The position numbers were made by a program, and so were the translations under genes. From the NCBI GenBank assembly GCA_023229505.1, contig JALNZD010000055.1, positions 1 to 23,879 on the forward strand: a stretch of 23,879 nt of DNA, in the 5' to 3' direction. Positions 21,839-23,879 of this stretch are shown here, piece after piece. How positions within the stretch are numbered: the stretch's first letter is position 1; each line of letters opens with the position of its first letter. The stretch is from Bacteroidales bacterium (GTDB lineage Bacteria > Bacteroidota > Bacteroidia > Bacteroidales > JAGOPY01). The notes under the pieces are model-generated. The model saw only the letters and a program-made list of their open reading frames with translations, was not told where the DNA came from and searched no databases.

Positions 21839-23425
21839 ATGAAGATTTTACCAATTATTATAAAAACCGTAGTACTGTTTGTATTTATTTTTTTTCTCTC
21901 TGATGCAAAAACACAAACTTTTAATTATTTTAATTACCGATATGATATCAGTGAGTATGAATTACAAGATGAAAGTTACGCGATTATTGAAACGGTGGAT
22001 GGCTTTGTGCTGCCTGGCAATTCATTAGTGATAAACGCTAATATTTACTGGTGGGAGGAAAAACTGATTAAACTTGATCAACATGGAATTGTTCAATATA
22101 TAAAAACATATGGGGAAGACTCCATTGATTATTTTTTTTCCAGTAATCCAAGGTGTTTAATAGAGGAAAATGATCGTTTATATGCCGTTGCTAAAAGAAG
22201 AACACCTACTTCAAATTGGGTGCATGATGAAGGAACTCTTATATACCTTGATGAAAACCTTGATACACTTTGGTCAAGAAGGTACGGTGAGTGCATTGAA
22301 CCCTTCGATACAGCATATCTTTTTACTTGTCTGCAAAAAATAAACCAAAACGAATTGATCATTGCTGGAGGATGGAAGCCTTATGGATTAGCTTCACATG
22401 TTTATTTATTAAAGGTAGATAGTATCGGGAATAAAATTTGGGATAAATCTTTTAATTATTATAATGATTATATTGATGGACATAGCATCGTTCAAACAAC
22501 TGATTTAGGTTTTATAATAGGATGTTTTAAACAAACACCAGGTTACCCTTATACCGTAGATCCTATAATAATAAAGACAGATAGTCTTGGAAACCAGAAA
22601 TGGACAAAAAATTTAGGAGGACCTTTTAAAGACTTCAATGCATTAGTTAGCCTTGCAATCGATGGAAATATTCTCGTGGGTACAAGTTATGCTGACAGTA
22701 TGTTAACGCCAGATATTCCGCTTTCAAGGATAAATATAATTAAACTTGATAACGAAGGCACTATCCTTTGGAATAAAAAATTTGGCTCAAGTAAACCTAA
22801 TAATTACTTAAGAAATATAAGGGTATTAAATGATGGTTGCATTATCGCCACCGGTGCATTAAGAAAATATAATCCAGAACCTGATTGGGTAGGATGGATA
22901 CTAAAAATCGATTCTGATGGAGACAGTCTTTGGTATCGGGAATATTATAATCTTCCCGGTCAGGAAAGCAAGAATTATCTGTATGATGTTATTGAAACGA
23001 GCGATAATGGTCTCATCGCTTGTGGTTATGTTAATCCGTATTTACCTGATACCGGAAGCACAGATACCTGGGTCATCAAGCTCGATAGCATCGGGTGTGA
23101 TTCGGCGGGGTGCGATACGACGGTTGGCATTGCCGAAGAGCATGGAAGCATGGAGGCATGGGGGCATGGAGGGCTTATCATATGGCCGAATCCGGCGAGG
23201 GATCAGATTCATGTACGATTTTACATGGACGATGGACGATTTTACAAGGATTTTAGATTGGAGATTTATGATATTTTCGGGCGGAACGTTAAGGAAATCA
23301 AAGTTCCGGATAAGCAAGATGAGGTTCAAATCAATGTAGAGGGTTATCCGCGGGGGATGTACCTGGCTGTACTGAAGGAAAGGCAAATAATTAAAGCGAA
23401 TACTAAGTTTATCATTGTTAAGTAA
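21839..23425 (+). CDS. T9SS-secreted beta-propeller-like repeat protein, paralog 2
   Basis: A 528-aa tandem paralog of the gene at 19756. A signal peptide (MKILPIIIKTVVLFVFIFFL, cleaved near DAKTQT) is followed by the same propeller-like repeats (LLKVDSIGNKIWDKSF, IIKTDSLGNQKWTKNLGG, IIKLDNEGTILWNKKFG), the linker IGCDSAGCDTTVGI at residue 418 and a sorting domain from WPNPARDQ to TKFIIVK. The frame opens earlier at TTG 21824, and an ATG at 21827 is possible. The ATG at 21839 puts the positively charged Lys directly before the hydrophobic core, as in paralog 1. The body is AT-rich and the last 350 bp are GC-richer, with octamer and heptamer arrays where paralog 1 has them. Function unknown. 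Confidence 0.85.
   Translation: MKILPIIIKTVVLFVFIFFLSDAKTQTFNYFNYRYDISEYELQDESYAIIETVDGFVLPGNSLVINANIYWWEEKLIKLDQHGIVQYIKTYGEDSIDYFFSSNPRCLIEENDRLYAVAKRRTPTSNWVHDEGTLIYLDENLDTLWSRRYGECIEPFDTAYLFTCLQKINQNELIIAGGWKPYGLASHVYLLKVDSIGNKIWDKSFNYYNDYIDGHSIVQTTDLGFIIGCFKQTPGYPYTVDPIIIKTDSLGNQKWTKNLGGPFKDFNALVSLAIDGNILVGTSYADSMLTPDIPLSRINIIKLDNEGTILWNKKFGSSKPNNYLRNIRVLNDGCIIATGALRKYNPEPDWVGWILKIDSDGDSLWYREYYNLPGQESKNYLYDVIETSDNGLIACGYVNPYLPDTGSTDTWVIKLDSIGCDSAGCDTTVGIAEEHGSMEAWGHGGLIIWPNPARDQIHVRFYMDDGRFYKDFRLEIYDIFGRNVKEIKVPDKQDEVQINVEGYPRGMYLAVLKERQIIKANTKFIIVK
23067..23126 (+). repeat. 60-bp segment shared with paralog 1
   Basis: Second copy of the GC-rich linker segment at 20945-21004, 2122 bp apart, with a few differences and an exact 29-base core beginning TGTGATTCGGCGGGG. 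Confidence 0.85.
23138..23169. repeat. Octanucleotide array in the linker of paralog 2
   Basis: Four 8-bp units in register: GAGCATGG, AAGCATGG, AGGCATGG, GGGCATGG. It has the same place and copy number as the array in paralog 1, but the unit core is CATGG here and CAGGG there. Confidence 0.88.
23211..23245. repeat. Heptanucleotide array in the sorting domain of paralog 2
   Basis: Five 7-bp units: ATGTACG, ATTTTAC, ATGGACG, ATGGACG, ATTTTAC. They encode HVRFYMDDGRFY in the first strands of the sorting domain, close to where paralog 1 carries its AATTGTC array. Confidence 0.75.
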
Positions 23426-23447
23426 ATTAATATCTGATCTAACATCC

Positions 23448-23879
23448 ATGAATTCCATCATGAACAATTCTACCGGCATGTTGAAAGCGCTCGCAAGAAA
23501 TATCCTGATCGTTAATGCGTCATCTCAAGATAGCCTATTGGTATATTTTGAAAATGATTATTCACCTGAAACACATTATCAATTGGCCTTTTGCAAGTTA
23601 TACTCAGGGGATACCGCCGAATTAACAGACATATTAAATGGTATACCAGTCGATTTTTCATTTAATACCGCTCAATGGAATAATCATTCACTTTACGAGG
23701 CATTGTTTGACATCCTGATAGAAATGCAATCGGATTCGACTGGAATTGACAACACTTTGTTGTTGGATTTGACTGCAATTGCCGATGAAGCTGATGTGAT
23801 ACCGGGGGTATTTGCAAGGAATCTTCTATTAAATAATGATTTGATTTCGTATAATGAATCCGTATATCTCCCGGAAAAT
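23448..23879 (+). CDS. Partial gene related to the helical C-terminal region of the protease, runs off the window
   Basis: An open frame of 144 codons reaches the window edge. It starts at ATG 23448 or 23460, has no signal peptide, and its first 20 residues come from the 62-bp repeat. From NASSQDSLLVYF onward it aligns with the protease region IASSVDSIIFLL, then LAFCKLYSGDTAELTDILNG with LVFEYLGKGDTISARGILDD, and ends in ARNLLLNNDLISYNESVYLP, the motif before the sorting domain. A sorting domain probably follows outside the window. As with the fragment at 21383, the front half is missing, so this is probably a remnant. The join at about 23517 looks recombinant. Confidence 0.55.
   Translation, partial: MNSIMNNSTGMLKALARNILIVNASSQDSLLVYFENDYSPETHYQLAFCKLYSGDTAELTDILNGIPVDFSFNTAQWNNHSLYEALFDILIEMQSDSTGIDNTLLLDLTAIADEADVIPGVFARNLLLNNDLISYNESVYLPEN
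23456..23517 (+). repeat. 62-bp direct repeat, copy 2
   Basis: Second copy of the repeat at 21379-21440, two differences in 62 bases, at the start of the last open frame and 31 bases after the stop of paralog 2. Confidence 0.9.

Overview
The window looks like a chromosomal segment of an uncultured Bacteroidota member, probably Bacteroidales-like. The grounds are type IX secretion (T9SS) C-terminal sorting domains, a Bacteroides-type AsnA, paired HU proteins of which one carries LysM, weak or absent Shine-Dalgarno sites, and a perfect TTTG-N19-TAnnTTTG promoter. Base composition is mosaic: the polysaccharide genes and secreted-protein bodies are AT-rich, the asnA to yyaL core is more GC-rich.

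Layout. (1) 1-119 is the tail of a plus-strand gene, possibly a transposase. (2) 8050 down to 249, minus strand, is a surface-polysaccharide operon: Wzm-like permease, an intruding AlbA_2/RecG-like regulator, Wzt-like ATPase, an 888-aa methyltransferase/coiled-coil/glycosyltransferase fusion, GDP-mannose 4,6-dehydratase and a GT2 glycosyltransferase. (3) 8216-11897 holds asnA (minus) with a clear terminator, a predicted AAA-type ATPase behind an operator-like promoter, and a broken archaeal-type gatD. (4) 12007-15392 holds two HU-family genes with overlapping ends, the second with a transmembrane segment and LysM, then a YyaL/DUF255 thioredoxin-like gene. (5) 15628 to the end holds T9SS cargo: a papain-like protease with a probable beta-helix, two tandem paralogous repeat proteins, and two 5'-truncated fragments related to the protease C-terminus.

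Functional reading. Gmd makes a GDP-6-deoxyhexose precursor, glycosyltransferases build a chain and Wzm/Wzt exports it. The fusion protein resembles the logic of E. coli WbdD, where a coiled coil sets O-antigen chain length. Here the coiled coil is encoded by eight near-identical 63-bp units, so unit loss or gain could change its length. This is the strongest candidate for something new.

A second theme is short tandem arrays of 7-bp and 8-bp units. They sit between genes, inside the HU-LysM linker, and at matching places in the C-termini of the two T9SS paralogs. Together with a shared GC-rich C-terminal segment and a 62-bp repeat, they suggest active local recombination. All functional assignments come from reading motifs by eye; no database search was run.
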